Positions 17,905 to 25,814 of a stretch of 64,000 nucleotides of DNA are shown in pieces. The stretch covers positions 124,001-188,000 of the forward strand of contig DASRBN010000015.1 in assembly GCA_035653615.1 (NCBI GenBank), in the 5' to 3' direction. A program made the translations under genes and the position numbers. The stretch is from Ktedonobacteraceae bacterium (GTDB lineage Bacteria; Chloroflexota; Ktedonobacteria; Ktedonobacterales; Ktedonobacteraceae). The notes below the pieces were generated by a model. The model searched no databases. It was not told where the DNA came from and saw only the letters and a list, made by a program, of their open reading frames with translations. How positions within the stretch are numbered: the first letter of the stretch is position 1; every line of letters begins with the position of its first letter.

Positions 17905-19516
17905 GACGAGGGACGTTGGGGCCATCGAAAGCAGTAGGGACATAGTTGGTTGGTAGCCAGACATAGAAGCAGGTTTCTTTCCCCGGTTCGCTCTCTACAG
18001 TGATGTAGCCCCCGTGAGCCTCAGCAATCATTTTCACAATGGAGAGACCAAGGCCAGCACCCGTTTTGCCGCTTCTTTCTGTCTTCCTGGACCGGTAGTA
18101 ACGTTCGAAGATATGTGGCAGGTCCTCCGCAGCGATACCAGGCCCTGTATCACAGATGCTGAGCACAGCCCATTCGATCTGGCTGAGGGCTATTGCCTGC
18201 CCCGCGGGTAGGTTTTCCTTGTGCCTGCGAGTCAGTGAAACTGAAACCTGTCCCTCTGGCGCTGAATAGGCGATAGCGTTATCTACCAGGTTAAGCAATA
18301 ACTGCTTGAGCAAATCGGCGTCGCCAGGAATCTGTATTTGTTCAAGTTCCCCAATCCGCACAAGGTCCTTGCCCGGCTGTTCGCGTCTATGGTAGAGAAA
18401 ACCGGCCTCGCGTACAACATCTATCACCAGCGAATCCAGTTCAACCATCTGAACGCCATGCACAAAAGGCTGCGGTGGCATACCTGCCTCCTCACGCGCT
18501 GAGGTCAGTAAATTGGTTACCAGGTGAGAGAGCCGCCTCACTTCGGTGCGGATATCCTGCAAATACTGGCGCATGCCGTCTTTTAGTTCAGGATCGATCA
18601 GCAGCACATCCACCTGCCCCATGATCGCGGTTAAGGGTGTCCTCATCTCGTGTGAGATGGTCGCGATGAAGTTCCTTTGCAGAGCAAAACTTGTTTGCAG
18701 GCGATCAAGCATCGCATTGAAAGCCTCGGTTAGCTGTATCACCTCGATAGTCAAAATGTGAGGATGGTAACGGACCTCATTCAGGCGCCCCGCGTCCAGG
18801 CGCTGCATCGTGCTGATAAGCAGGCGTAGGGGCCGCAATTCTCTTCTCGTTAACATCAGGCCAACCACATAGGCGATGGCGGTTGCTATAATACCTCCCG
18901 CCCCGAGTATGATCCCAAGTACCACCTGTAGTTGTTGAACAATTTGTAACGATTGAACCAGCATGGCCACGGCAACCAGCTTCGATGTTTTATCATGTAT
19001 CGGCACTACCAGAACATGCGCCTGGTTTCCGCTCCCATCGCTCATGCTACCGGTAATTTGATGTCCTTGTAGTGCCGATACAAAATCAGCGTGGCTCAAC
19101 GGTAGCAAAACCTGGCTCAGAAATGGTGAAAGCGCCAGCAGGCGGCCTGTGTGCGCGTCGTATATCTTAACGGAGAGGGAGACCGTAGAAAACTCATTGA
19201 TCGGTTTATCCTGCACGAACTGGTTCAAAAACGCACTATCGGATGGCCCACCGGTTGCCGTCCATTGCTGCGCTTTCGCCTCAATCCTTCTTCCTTGAGC
19301 ATTGAGTTGTGCATCCAGGTTGGCTATCACCGTGTAGATTACGAGCTGGTACACCACCAGTTCTATTAAGGCCAGCGCGATGAACAGCACCAGCGCATTC
19401 CACTGTGCAAGTTTGCTGCCAAGTGATCGAGGCCCCTTAAACCATGCCTTAAACCCGCGCAAGCCGCTTTCGGGTTCATGTGTGCGTCGCTGCGGACTCT
19501 GAATAATTTCTAACAT
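17900..19516 (-). CDS. Sensor histidine kinase of a two-component system
   Basis: About 538 residues. A first membrane helix (ALVLFIALALIELVVYQLVIY) is followed by an extracytoplasmic sensing domain of roughly 130 residues, a second helix (IILGAGGIIATAIAYVVGLML), a HAMP linker, the phospho-acceptor HEMRTPLTAI, and an ATPase with NLVDNAIAYS (N box), DTGPGI (G1) and GAGLGLSI (G2). This is a CstA/PhoR-type membrane kinase; the signal is unknown. The start at 19516 is chosen because GGAGG lies six bases upstream; a longer frame overlaps the response regulator stop at 19561. It is co-transcribed downstream of that regulator, which it presumably phosphorylates. Confidence 0.9.
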   Translation of the reverse strand: MLEIIQSPQRRTHEPESGLRGFKAWFKGPRSLGSKLAQWNALVLFIALALIELVVYQLVIYTVIANLDAQLNAQGRRIEAKAQQWTATGGPSDSAFLNQFVQDKPINEFSTVSLSVKIYDAHTGRLLALSPFLSQVLLPLSHADFVSALQGHQITGSMSDGSGNQAHVLVVPIHDKTSKLVAVAMLVQSLQIVQQLQVVLGIILGAGGIIATAIAYVVGLMLTRRELRPLRLLISTMQRLDAGRLNEVRYHPHILTIEVIQLTEAFNAMLDRLQTSFALQRNFIATISHEMRTPLTAIMGQVDVLLIDPELKDGMRQYLQDIRTEVRRLSHLVTNLLTSAREEAGMPPQPFVHGVQMVELDSLVIDVVREAGFLYHRREQPGKDLVRIGELEQIQIPGDADLLKQLLLNLVDNAIAYSAPEGQVSVSLTRRHKENLPAGQAIALSQIEWAVLSICDTGPGIAAEDLPHIFERYYRSRKTERSGKTGAGLGLSIVKMIAEAHGGYITVESEPGKETCFYVWLPTNYVPTAFDGPNVPRQ

Positions 19517-19560
19517 AATCAGCCTCCATGCGTTAGGAGATAGGCACAGGCACCAGGCCA

Positions 19561-20250
19561 TCAGGGCTTCAACATATAACCAACCCCACGCACAGTATGA
19601 ATGATATCCCGTTTGCCCCCAATGTTGAGCTTGGCGCGTAGATAATTGATATAGACCTTGATGATATCTAAGCCGGCCTCATTATCGTATCCCCAGATGC
19701 GTTCAAAGATACTGTCTTTCGTCAGGACATGACCGGCATTCTGCGCCAACAGCTCCAGCAGGTCATATTCGCGCATCGTAAGCTCGATAGGGATGCCTTC
19801 CCGTGTCACCTGGCGCGCCGCTGTATCAATAACCAGGTCTCCCACTATAATCTGCGAAGTATGACGGCCCTTCGCCTCCACTCGTCTCAACCCGGCCCGG
19901 ATACGCGCCAGCAACTCCTCGAAGGCGAATGGTTTCGTAATGTAGTCATCTGCTCCACTGTCCAGCCCAATAATTTTATCCGAAAGCTCGTCCCTTGCCG
20001 TCAGCATCAGGATAGGTAAAGACTCATCACCGGTCGCGCGCATGTAGCGACATACCTGGTAACCGTCTATATCTGGTAACTTGATGTCCAGTATCACCAG
20101 GTCCGGTGGCGTGGTCTGAAATAGCTGCAATGCCTCATGACCATCGTGCGCGGCAAGCACATCAAAACCCTTGTAGCCCAGCCCGCGTTTCAGCAAATCC
20201 AGGATTTGTGGCTCGTCTTCAACGATAAGAATGCGCTTTCTCTCCTCCAT
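19561..20250 (-). CDS. OmpR/PhoB-family response regulator
   Basis: A 229-residue regulator. The receiver domain has EDEP at the acidic pocket, the phospho-acceptor Asp in VILDIKLPD, the Thr in MLTARDE and Lys in YITKPFAFEEL. The C-terminal winged helix (ELTMREYDLLELLAQN ... VRGVGYMLKP) is the OmpR type that binds direct repeats near promoters. It is first in the operon with the sensor kinase. The 460-base gap up to the divergent SDR gene should hold the promoter, but I see no clear site in it. Confidence 0.93.
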   Translation of the reverse strand: MEERKRILIVEDEPQILDLLKRGLGYKGFDVLAAHDGHEALQLFQTTPPDLVILDIKLPDIDGYQVCRYMRATGDESLPILMLTARDELSDKIIGLDSGADDYITKPFAFEELLARIRAGLRRVEAKGRHTSQIIVGDLVIDTAARQVTREGIPIELTMREYDLLELLAQNAGHVLTKDSIFERIWGYDNEAGLDIIKVYINYLRAKLNIGGKRDIIHTVRGVGYMLKP

Positions 20251-20711
20251 TTTTCATCCCTGCCTTCTGAGATAATGCGTGATAAATGGACTCTCTCTCC
20301 TGTTCACTCATGAACACGATTGAAAGTCGTGAATATGATACCTTCTATTATTATCTCATTCCGGCTGCGGCGATTGTATGGTTTGTATGGAGAAAAAGGC
20401 ACCCGGTCAGGCTTCTGCCACCTGCTGCTGCCAGCACTCCTCCCCAGCCGAAGGCCTGAAGTTATGGACGAGGAGAAGCTACAGCAGCGAGCCATCGTAC
20501 CTTCTCCTCCATAATCTCGTGCCATACTAAAGCAAGTTGGAACGTATTGATCTGACATCTGTAGAACGGCATTGGAGAGGAAACCGTTTCGATAGCCGCT
20601 TCTTTCACTGTACCAAAGTGCAGGAGAAAACTGGCCTTTCGTCTGAGGCCGCGCACGGCTTTGAGGGTATACTATAGGATAAGATCAAATTGATTGGAAC
20701 GGAGACCGAAA

Positions 20712-21413
20712 ATGACAACACAAACAACTCGAACTGCTCTCATTACCGGCGCATCCCGTGGGCTTGGCCTGGCGCTTGCCCGCCAACTCGCTGCCCTGAG
20801 GTGGCAGCTCATCATAGATGCACGCGGTGCGGATGCCCTCGAAACTGCCCGCGCGGAACTTGCGCGGCAGACGCGCGTGATTGCTATTCCAGGTGATGTA
20901 ACGGATGCTGCCCATCGCCGTGCCCTTGTGCAGGCTGCGCAGCAACTGGGTGGATTGGACGCGCTTGTGAATAATGCCAGCATCCTTGGCCTAAGCCCGC
21001 AACCCAACCTGCTGGCCTACCCGCTCGACGTGCTTGGTCGCGTCTACCAGACCAATGTCATCGCCCCGCTGGCTCTGATTCAAGAGCTGCAACACGAATT
21101 GAAGCCGGGGGCCTGCTTAGTGAACGTCACCAGCGATGCCGGTGTCGAGGCTTACGCGGGCTGGGGTGGCTATGGATCGAGCAAGGCCGCACTCGAACAA
21201 CTTTCAAATATTCTTGCCGCCGAAAACCCTGAACTGCGTGTCTACTGGGTTGATCCCGGCGATATGCGCACGCAGATGCACCAGGAGGCATTCCCTGGCG
21301 AAGATATTAGCGACCGCCCATTGCCAGAGGAGAGCGTGCCGGGCTTGATTGAGCTGATTACAGGCAAGTACCCAAGCGGACGCTATTCGGCCCGATCTCT
21401 TCAGTCAACGTAG
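20712..21413 (+). CDS. SDR family oxidoreductase
   Basis: A 233-residue short-chain dehydrogenase with TGASRGLGLALARQL at the cofactor site, NNAS, NVTSDAG carrying the catalytic Ser, and YGSSKAAL with Tyr and Lys. It is shorter at the C-terminus than SDRs with a substrate lid and ends VPGLIELITGKYPSGRYSARSLQ. The ATG at 20712 has GGAG seven bases upstream; a TTG six codons earlier is less likely. The next gene, a QueA-like protein, starts about 90 bases downstream on the same strand, so a shared transcript is possible. The substrate is unknown. Confidence 0.85.
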   Translation: MTTQTTRTALITGASRGLGLALARQLAALRWQLIIDARGADALETARAELARQTRVIAIPGDVTDAAHRRALVQAAQQLGGLDALVNNASILGLSPQPNLLAYPLDVLGRVYQTNVIAPLALIQELQHELKPGACLVNVTSDAGVEAYAGWGGYGSSKAALEQLSNILAAENPELRVYWVDPGDMRTQMHQEAFPGEDISDRPLPEESVPGLIELITGKYPSGRYSARSLQST

Positions 21414-21500
21414 GAGCGAGGGCCGCTGTGGATGTGGGGAGGGGCCTCTTGTGGTCGCCCACGTGGGGTTCCATCAAGCACGATTACTAGAGAATTCATT

Positions 21501-22574
21501 ATGCCATACGATTTTGAACTTCCAACCGAACTTGAGGCAGGTGAGCCACCGGAGGAGCGCGGCCTGGCGCGTGACGAGGTGCGCCTGATGGTCTCATACC
21601 TGGCGAACAACCGCGTGGTGCATACGCAATTTCGCGAACTTCCAGATTTCCTGGAAGCCGGCGACCTGCTGGTAATCAATACCAGTGGCACGATGAACGC
21701 GGCTTTGCACGCCACACGCAGGGACGGTACTCCTTTTGAACTGCATCTCTCGACCCACCTTCCGGCGGATATGTGGATCGTCGAAGTGCGCCAGCCCGGC
21801 GCAACCGGCACCAGGCCTTTCTACGATGCCAGGGCGGGTGAGACACTGCAACTGCCAGGCAAGGCGGCAGTGACGCTGCACGTACCCTATTCTTCGGATC
21901 GAGCAGGCAAACCACTTGCCGGGAATAACGCGCAAACTCGCACACGCCTGTGGATTGCCACCTTGCAACTACCATATCCCTTGCAGGATTACCTTGCGCG
22001 CTACGGATTCCCCATCCGCTATAGCTACGTAAAGCAGGAATGGCCCTCGAACTATTACCAGACGGTCTATGCAACCGAAATGGGCAGCGCGGAGATGCCT
22101 TCCGCCGGGCGCGCCTTTACCCCCGAATTGATTACGCGGCTGGTTGCGCGCGGTGTTCAGATAGCCCCCCTGATTTTGCACACCGGAGTTGCCAGCCTGG
22201 AGGATCACGAACCGCCTTACGAGGAATATTATCGTGTACCCCTGGAGACAGCTCAGCGTGTAAACACAGCCCATTTGACGGGCAAGCGCGTCATCGCCGT
22301 CGGGACGACCGTAGTACGCGCCCTGGAGACGGTTACTGATAGCGAGGGAACCATACATCCAGGGGAGGGCTGGACCTCTGTGATAGTGACACCGCGGCGC
22401 GGCATCCGGGCCGTAAATGGCATGCTCACAGGCCTGCACGAGCCGCGAGCTTCCCACCTCTCTATGCTAGAGGCTCTTGCGGGGCTGGAACATTTGAAAG
22501 TGACCTATGCCGAAGCGCTGCGCGAGCATTACCTCTGGCATGAATTCGGAGATTTGCACCTGATTTTGCCCTGA
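21501..22574 (+). CDS. Divergent QueA-like S-adenosylmethionine:tRNA ribosyltransferase-isomerase family protein
   Basis: About 357 residues aligned to QueA in order: DFELPxEL at the start, LEAGDLLVINTSGTMNAAL (QueA has NNTRV), YQTVYA, a SAGRAFTPEL segment where QueA has TAGLHFT, RVNTAHLTGKRVIAVGTTVVRALE, and TGLHEPRASHLSMLEALAG where QueA has TNFHLPxSTLLM. The fold and the GTTxVRxLE core are kept, yet the residues around the substrate loops differ. No queuosine genes (tgt, queC-F) are in the window. It may act on another nucleoside or SAM-like substrate. The ATG at 21501 is preferred; the longer frame from 21432 runs through a dispersed repeat (family D). Confidence 0.75.
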   Translation: MPYDFELPTELEAGEPPEERGLARDEVRLMVSYLANNRVVHTQFRELPDFLEAGDLLVINTSGTMNAALHATRRDGTPFELHLSTHLPADMWIVEVRQPGATGTRPFYDARAGETLQLPGKAAVTLHVPYSSDRAGKPLAGNNAQTRTRLWIATLQLPYPLQDYLARYGFPIRYSYVKQEWPSNYYQTVYATEMGSAEMPSAGRAFTPELITRLVARGVQIAPLILHTGVASLEDHEPPYEEYYRVPLETAQRVNTAHLTGKRVIAVGTTVVRALETVTDSEGTIHPGEGWTSVIVTPRRGIRAVNGMLTGLHEPRASHLSMLEALAGLEHLKVTYAEALREHYLWHEFGDLHLILP

Positions 22575-22585
22575 TAGAGGCAATC

Positions 22586-22653
22586 ATGAGGCGAGAGAAA
22601 TACATCCGGCCAGGCCCCTACAGACCTGGCCGGATGTATTTCTCTCGCCTCAT
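22586..22653. terminator. Perfect 29-bp hairpin after the QueA-like gene
   Basis: Arms 22586-22614 and 22625-22653 are exact reverse complements with a ten-base loop. It begins 12 bases after the stop at 22574. The stem is far longer than an ordinary rho-independent terminator and there is no U-tract. Similar long perfect hairpins follow other genes here. Confidence 0.7.
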
Positions 22654-22864
22654 CGTATACTTATACATATGAACTGAGGCGTATAATAACATGACAATGA
22701 GGCGTACTAAACCGTACCCTCGTGTCTAAAATTTCAATTCCCATCGGGAAGTCGGAAAAGGCTCAGTTCCTGCCGCTTCTCTGTTGGGAGAGTACACTGG
22801 CAAACTCGAAAAAGTCAAATGGAAAGGTACCTGGATACCAGCCCCTGGAAAAGGAGTGCATCGC

Positions 22865-23917
22865 ATGCAGCAACAGGAACAGAAATCAGTGAAACCGGCA
22901 CAGGAGCAAGGGAAATTGCTGCCCGCTCAACAGCAGGAACTACGCACAATCGCCTGGAGAAACGGCCAGCTTAGCACAGACATCCCACTTGAAACGTTAC
23001 CTGAAATCCTGCTTGATCCACACACGTTAGTATGGCTCGATATCACCGGCGATTGTAGCGACTGTGAGGCTCAACTCTGTGACATATTCAAGCTCGAACC
23101 TATCATTGTCAAAACAATGTGCGAAGAACACGAGCGGGCCAAATTTCTGGAAAGAGACAACTACTTCTACCTGGTTGTGCATGGAATGACTTTTGACTCC
23201 GCAACCGGGGAGGCCGTTACCCCTAAACTGGACGTGATCTTCGCAAAAAATTCTATCATCACCTCGCATCGCGTCTCTTTCGAATGGATGGATAAGTTGC
23301 AACACGAAGCGCGGGAAAAAGATGCGGGAGAGCATATCATGGGTCGTGGTATGCCATTTCTCTTATATACTATGCTTGATGCGCTGGTGGATAGCTACTT
23401 CCCCGTCATCGATGTCATCGATGATATCATTGATGATCTTGAGGACGAGGCGGTAAGTAGTGGTTCCAACGATGTACAGGTGCGTATTTTCCGCATGAAA
23501 AGAACCCTGGCACAGCTGAGAAGAGTCATCAGTCCGCAGATAGAGGTTGCTAATGCGTTAATAGCGCGTACCGGGAAACTGATTCCGGCAAAAGCCGAGC
23601 CTTATTTTGCCGATGTGCATGACCATCTCGTGCGCGCCTTTGAAATACTGGATTCTTATCGCGACTTGATGAGCGGCATGCTGGATGTTTACCTGACGAC
23701 CGTATCGAATCGACTGAACGTGGTCATGAAACAACTGGCCATAATAGCGACAATATTTATGCCCATCACCTTTATCACAGGTGTTTTTGGACAGAATTTT
23801 GGTCACCTGCCGCAGGTTGAATACGATAATGGCTACCTGTTCTGGTATGTGCTGGCGGGAATGGCAGTTATTACCGCTATCCAGATCATCTACTTCAAAC
23901 GCCGTGGTTGGCTCTGA
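22865..23917 (+). CDS. CorA-family divalent cation transporter with GQN in place of GMN
   Basis: About 350 residues. The large N-terminal cytoplasmic alpha/beta domain is followed by the long stalk helix and two C-terminal membrane helices (LAIIATIFMPITFITGVFG and YVLAGMAVITAIQIIYF), ending in the basic tail FKRRGWL. CorA pentamers carry Mg2+, Co2+ or Ni2+, and the loop after TM1 normally reads GMN, the selectivity signature; here it reads GQN (ITGVFGQNFGHLP). Relatives with GIN or GVN (ZntB and others) differ in ion choice, so transport specificity may be altered. The ATG at 22865 has AGGAG eight bases upstream. The longer frame from 22784 lacks conserved sequence. Confidence 0.86.
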   Translation: MQQQEQKSVKPAQEQGKLLPAQQQELRTIAWRNGQLSTDIPLETLPEILLDPHTLVWLDITGDCSDCEAQLCDIFKLEPIIVKTMCEEHERAKFLERDNYFYLVVHGMTFDSATGEAVTPKLDVIFAKNSIITSHRVSFEWMDKLQHEAREKDAGEHIMGRGMPFLLYTMLDALVDSYFPVIDVIDDIIDDLEDEAVSSGSNDVQVRIFRMKRTLAQLRRVISPQIEVANALIARTGKLIPAKAEPYFADVHDHLVRAFEILDSYRDLMSGMLDVYLTTVSNRLNVVMKQLAIIATIFMPITFITGVFGQNFGHLPQVEYDNGYLFWYVLAGMAVITAIQIIYFKRRGWL

Positions 23918-23940
23918 TATGTTCGTTTGAACCTGTTCTG

Positions 23941-23966
23941 CAAGGGACAGCGACTTGTCCCTGTCC
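23941..23966. repeat. Family A repeat
   Basis: AGGGACAG...CTTGTCCCTGTCC lies 24 bases after the CorA stop, between CorA and the lipoprotein gene. Confidence 0.6.
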
Positions 23967-24072
23967 GCATCCCCCGGCCAGGGCAGCCACATCGGCCGAT
24001 TCTTACGCAGTTTTTACCAGCAGTTCGTGTCCCTATTAACAGGTGAAAGATCAGAGGGAAAGGGGAAAAGCT

Positions 24073-24555
24073 GTGAAGAATCGCGTTGTTTTTGGTATCG
24101 TCCTGCTTATAATCGTGGCTATCGTAACGGCCTGTGGTGGATCAAAAAGCTCAGAAAGCGGCACGAATACAACGACGAAGACGCCGGTTCCAACGTATAC
24201 ATCCTCGCGACAGGTGAGGGTAATGATCACCGATAAAAGTATCAGCTCTTCTATGAGGACCTTCCAGGCCGGCGTGCCGTATTTTTTCGTCGTAACGAAT
24301 AACGGGAGTTCCAGCCATAACTTTATCATCAAAGAAAACCCACCCAATTCAGAGCCGGGCAGCCCGCAATCGCAGGAAGGAGTTATCTATTCAGTCGGTA
24401 ATATACCGCCGGGAGCAACCCACACCTTTACCTACCAGTTTCCAATAGTCGCCCCGAATACACATTTGCAATTCGCCAGCCAGCTGAATGGACCCGGCGG
24501 CCATGAAATATATGTTCCGGTACAGGTAAGACAGGGTGGCAATACCATTCCATAA
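24073..24555 (+). CDS. Small cupredoxin-like lipoprotein
   Basis: About 160 residues starting at a GTG with AAGGGG seven bases upstream. The N-terminal hydrophobic stretch ends VTAC-GGS, a lipobox, so the mature protein is tethered outside the membrane by Cys. After a Ser/Thr linker comes a beta-sandwich that resembles plastocyanin-like domains: FVVTNNGSSSHNFIIKE, PPGATHTFTY, GGHEIYVPVQV. A type 1 copper site needs Cys between the two His-bearing loops, and no Cys is seen there, so this is probably a copper-free cupredoxin fold or one with unusual ligands. It is followed closely by the convergent lyase gene. Confidence 0.7.
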   Translation: MKNRVVFGIVLLIIVAIVTACGGSKSSESGTNTTTKTPVPTYTSSRQVRVMITDKSISSSMRTFQAGVPYFFVVTNNGSSSHNFIIKENPPNSEPGSPQSQEGVIYSVGNIPPGATHTFTYQFPIVAPNTHLQFASQLNGPGGHEIYVPVQVRQGGNTIP

Positions 24556-24565
24556 GAGATGGTCG

Positions 24566-25405
24566 TTAGAACAAAGCGTGCAGTTCGCTTCCTGTAAGCA
24601 TCTCCCCGGCCATACTCACGTAAGTCCCCTGCTCAAGCAATTCGCGGGCGATGTTTCGCAGGCGACCCAGCACCGCGCGCATCTGCCCGGAGCCGAAACT
24701 GACCCGCGCCACTCCCAGTTGAGCCAGTTCTGGTATCGTAGGAGTATTGGGACCCGCAAGGATATTGATCGGCCCACTGATTTCCCTTGTTAAACTGCCA
24801 ATTGTTTGTGCGTCGCTCACAGTGATTGGGAAAAAGCAATCAGCTCCTGCCTGTAGATAAGCATTTCCGCGCCGTACAGCCTCTTCCAGTCGCGTAGCAG
24901 GTGACTCATCCGAAGGCAAAAGATACACATCCGTGCGCGCGTTGATAACTAGCGGTACATCCATGCTTGCGGAGAGTGCTGAAATAGCCTGAAGCAGTTC
25001 GACTTGATAGGAGATATCCAGCAGTTTCTTTTCCGAGCCTTTCGTCGAATCCTCGATATTTATCCCTACCGCCCCGGCTTCAATGATCGCCTTGATAGTC
25101 TGTAAAACTTCTTCGATACTCTCTCCATAACCAGACTCGATATCGACCGTAACAGGACAGCTAACCACTCGTGTAATGTGTCGCACAACCTCGATCAGCA
25201 TATCCCGGCGAATGTGCTGCCCATCGCGATATCCCAATGCCGCGGCCACGCCAGAACTGGTAGTGGCAACGGCACGAAATCCTGCCTGCTCAAAGATACG
25301 CGCGCTTGCCGCATCCCAGGCATTCCCCAGAACGAGAATGGGCGAACCCGAGTGCATATCGCGGAACTGGACAGCCCTGGCTTTTTGAGTGGGTGATGGC
25401 ATCAT
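24566..25405 (-). CDS. Isocitrate lyase / PEP mutase family protein
   Basis: About 279 residues of the PEP mutase/isocitrate lyase TIM-barrel superfamily. LVLGNAWDAASARIFEQAGF opens the barrel, VTVDIESGYG carries the Mg-binding Asp/Glu, and NIEDSTKGS and INARTDVYLL follow. It lacks the KKCGH catalytic Cys loop of isocitrate lyase, so it is more like oxaloacetate decarboxylase or carboxyphosphonoenolpyruvate mutase-type members that cleave or rearrange 2-oxo acids. The start at 25405 has AAGGAG six bases upstream and places the protein in register with family members; a longer frame to 25525 is less likely. It ends 11 bases from the convergent lipoprotein gene. Confidence 0.8.
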   Translation of the reverse strand: MMPSPTQKARAVQFRDMHSGSPILVLGNAWDAASARIFEQAGFRAVATTSSGVAAALGYRDGQHIRRDMLIEVVRHITRVVSCPVTVDIESGYGESIEEVLQTIKAIIEAGAVGINIEDSTKGSEKKLLDISYQVELLQAISALSASMDVPLVINARTDVYLLPSDESPATRLEEAVRRGNAYLQAGADCFFPITVSDAQTIGSLTREISGPINILAGPNTPTIPELAQLGVARVSFGSGQMRAVLGRLRNIARELLEQGTYVSMAGEMLTGSELHALF

Positions 25406-25629
25406 CAAATGCTCCTTCATCATTCTCTTCCTTAAGAAGTAATATGCTGGCTCCAATTGTGATGGACAAATATACGATAACATAACTTTGCAGCCGGGGT
25501 TACGGCCAATCCAGCGAACGAACACCGGCTAATGTCATTTATGCCTGCCGGGGGCAACATTCTTGATATCGAACTCGAAACAAGTCTCTTTGATTCGTAT
25601 CAATAACCAGAAGAAATATAATAAATAAC

Positions 25630-25658
25630 TTGAAAGAATAAATAAAATATGATAATGT
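25630..25658 (+). promoter_or_regulatory. Candidate promoter for the sulfur-type block
   Basis: TTGAAA (25630-25635) and TAATGT (25653-25658) are 17 bases apart in an AT-rich stretch about 160 bases upstream of the Fe-S/NrfD gene. It fits a housekeeping sigma promoter, with the -10 weak. The rest of 25526-25814 has no gene. Confidence 0.4.
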
Positions 25659-25814
25659 TGGCATTAGAGGGCAGGGAAAGGGTCATAGGGAAAATGATCA
25701 TCAGTAAGGATTCATAGAAGTTTCCAAAGAAATCGACTAGACAAGCGCGTATTTCTCTCTTACACTATCATCAAGAGTAATACCCTTGTTCAATGACGAA
25801 AAGGATGAGTACTC

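Noticed and set aside
20304-20656. Two small minus-strand frames in the gap before the SDR
   Set aside because: Low-complexity, no ribosome-binding site; the gap probably holds only promoters.
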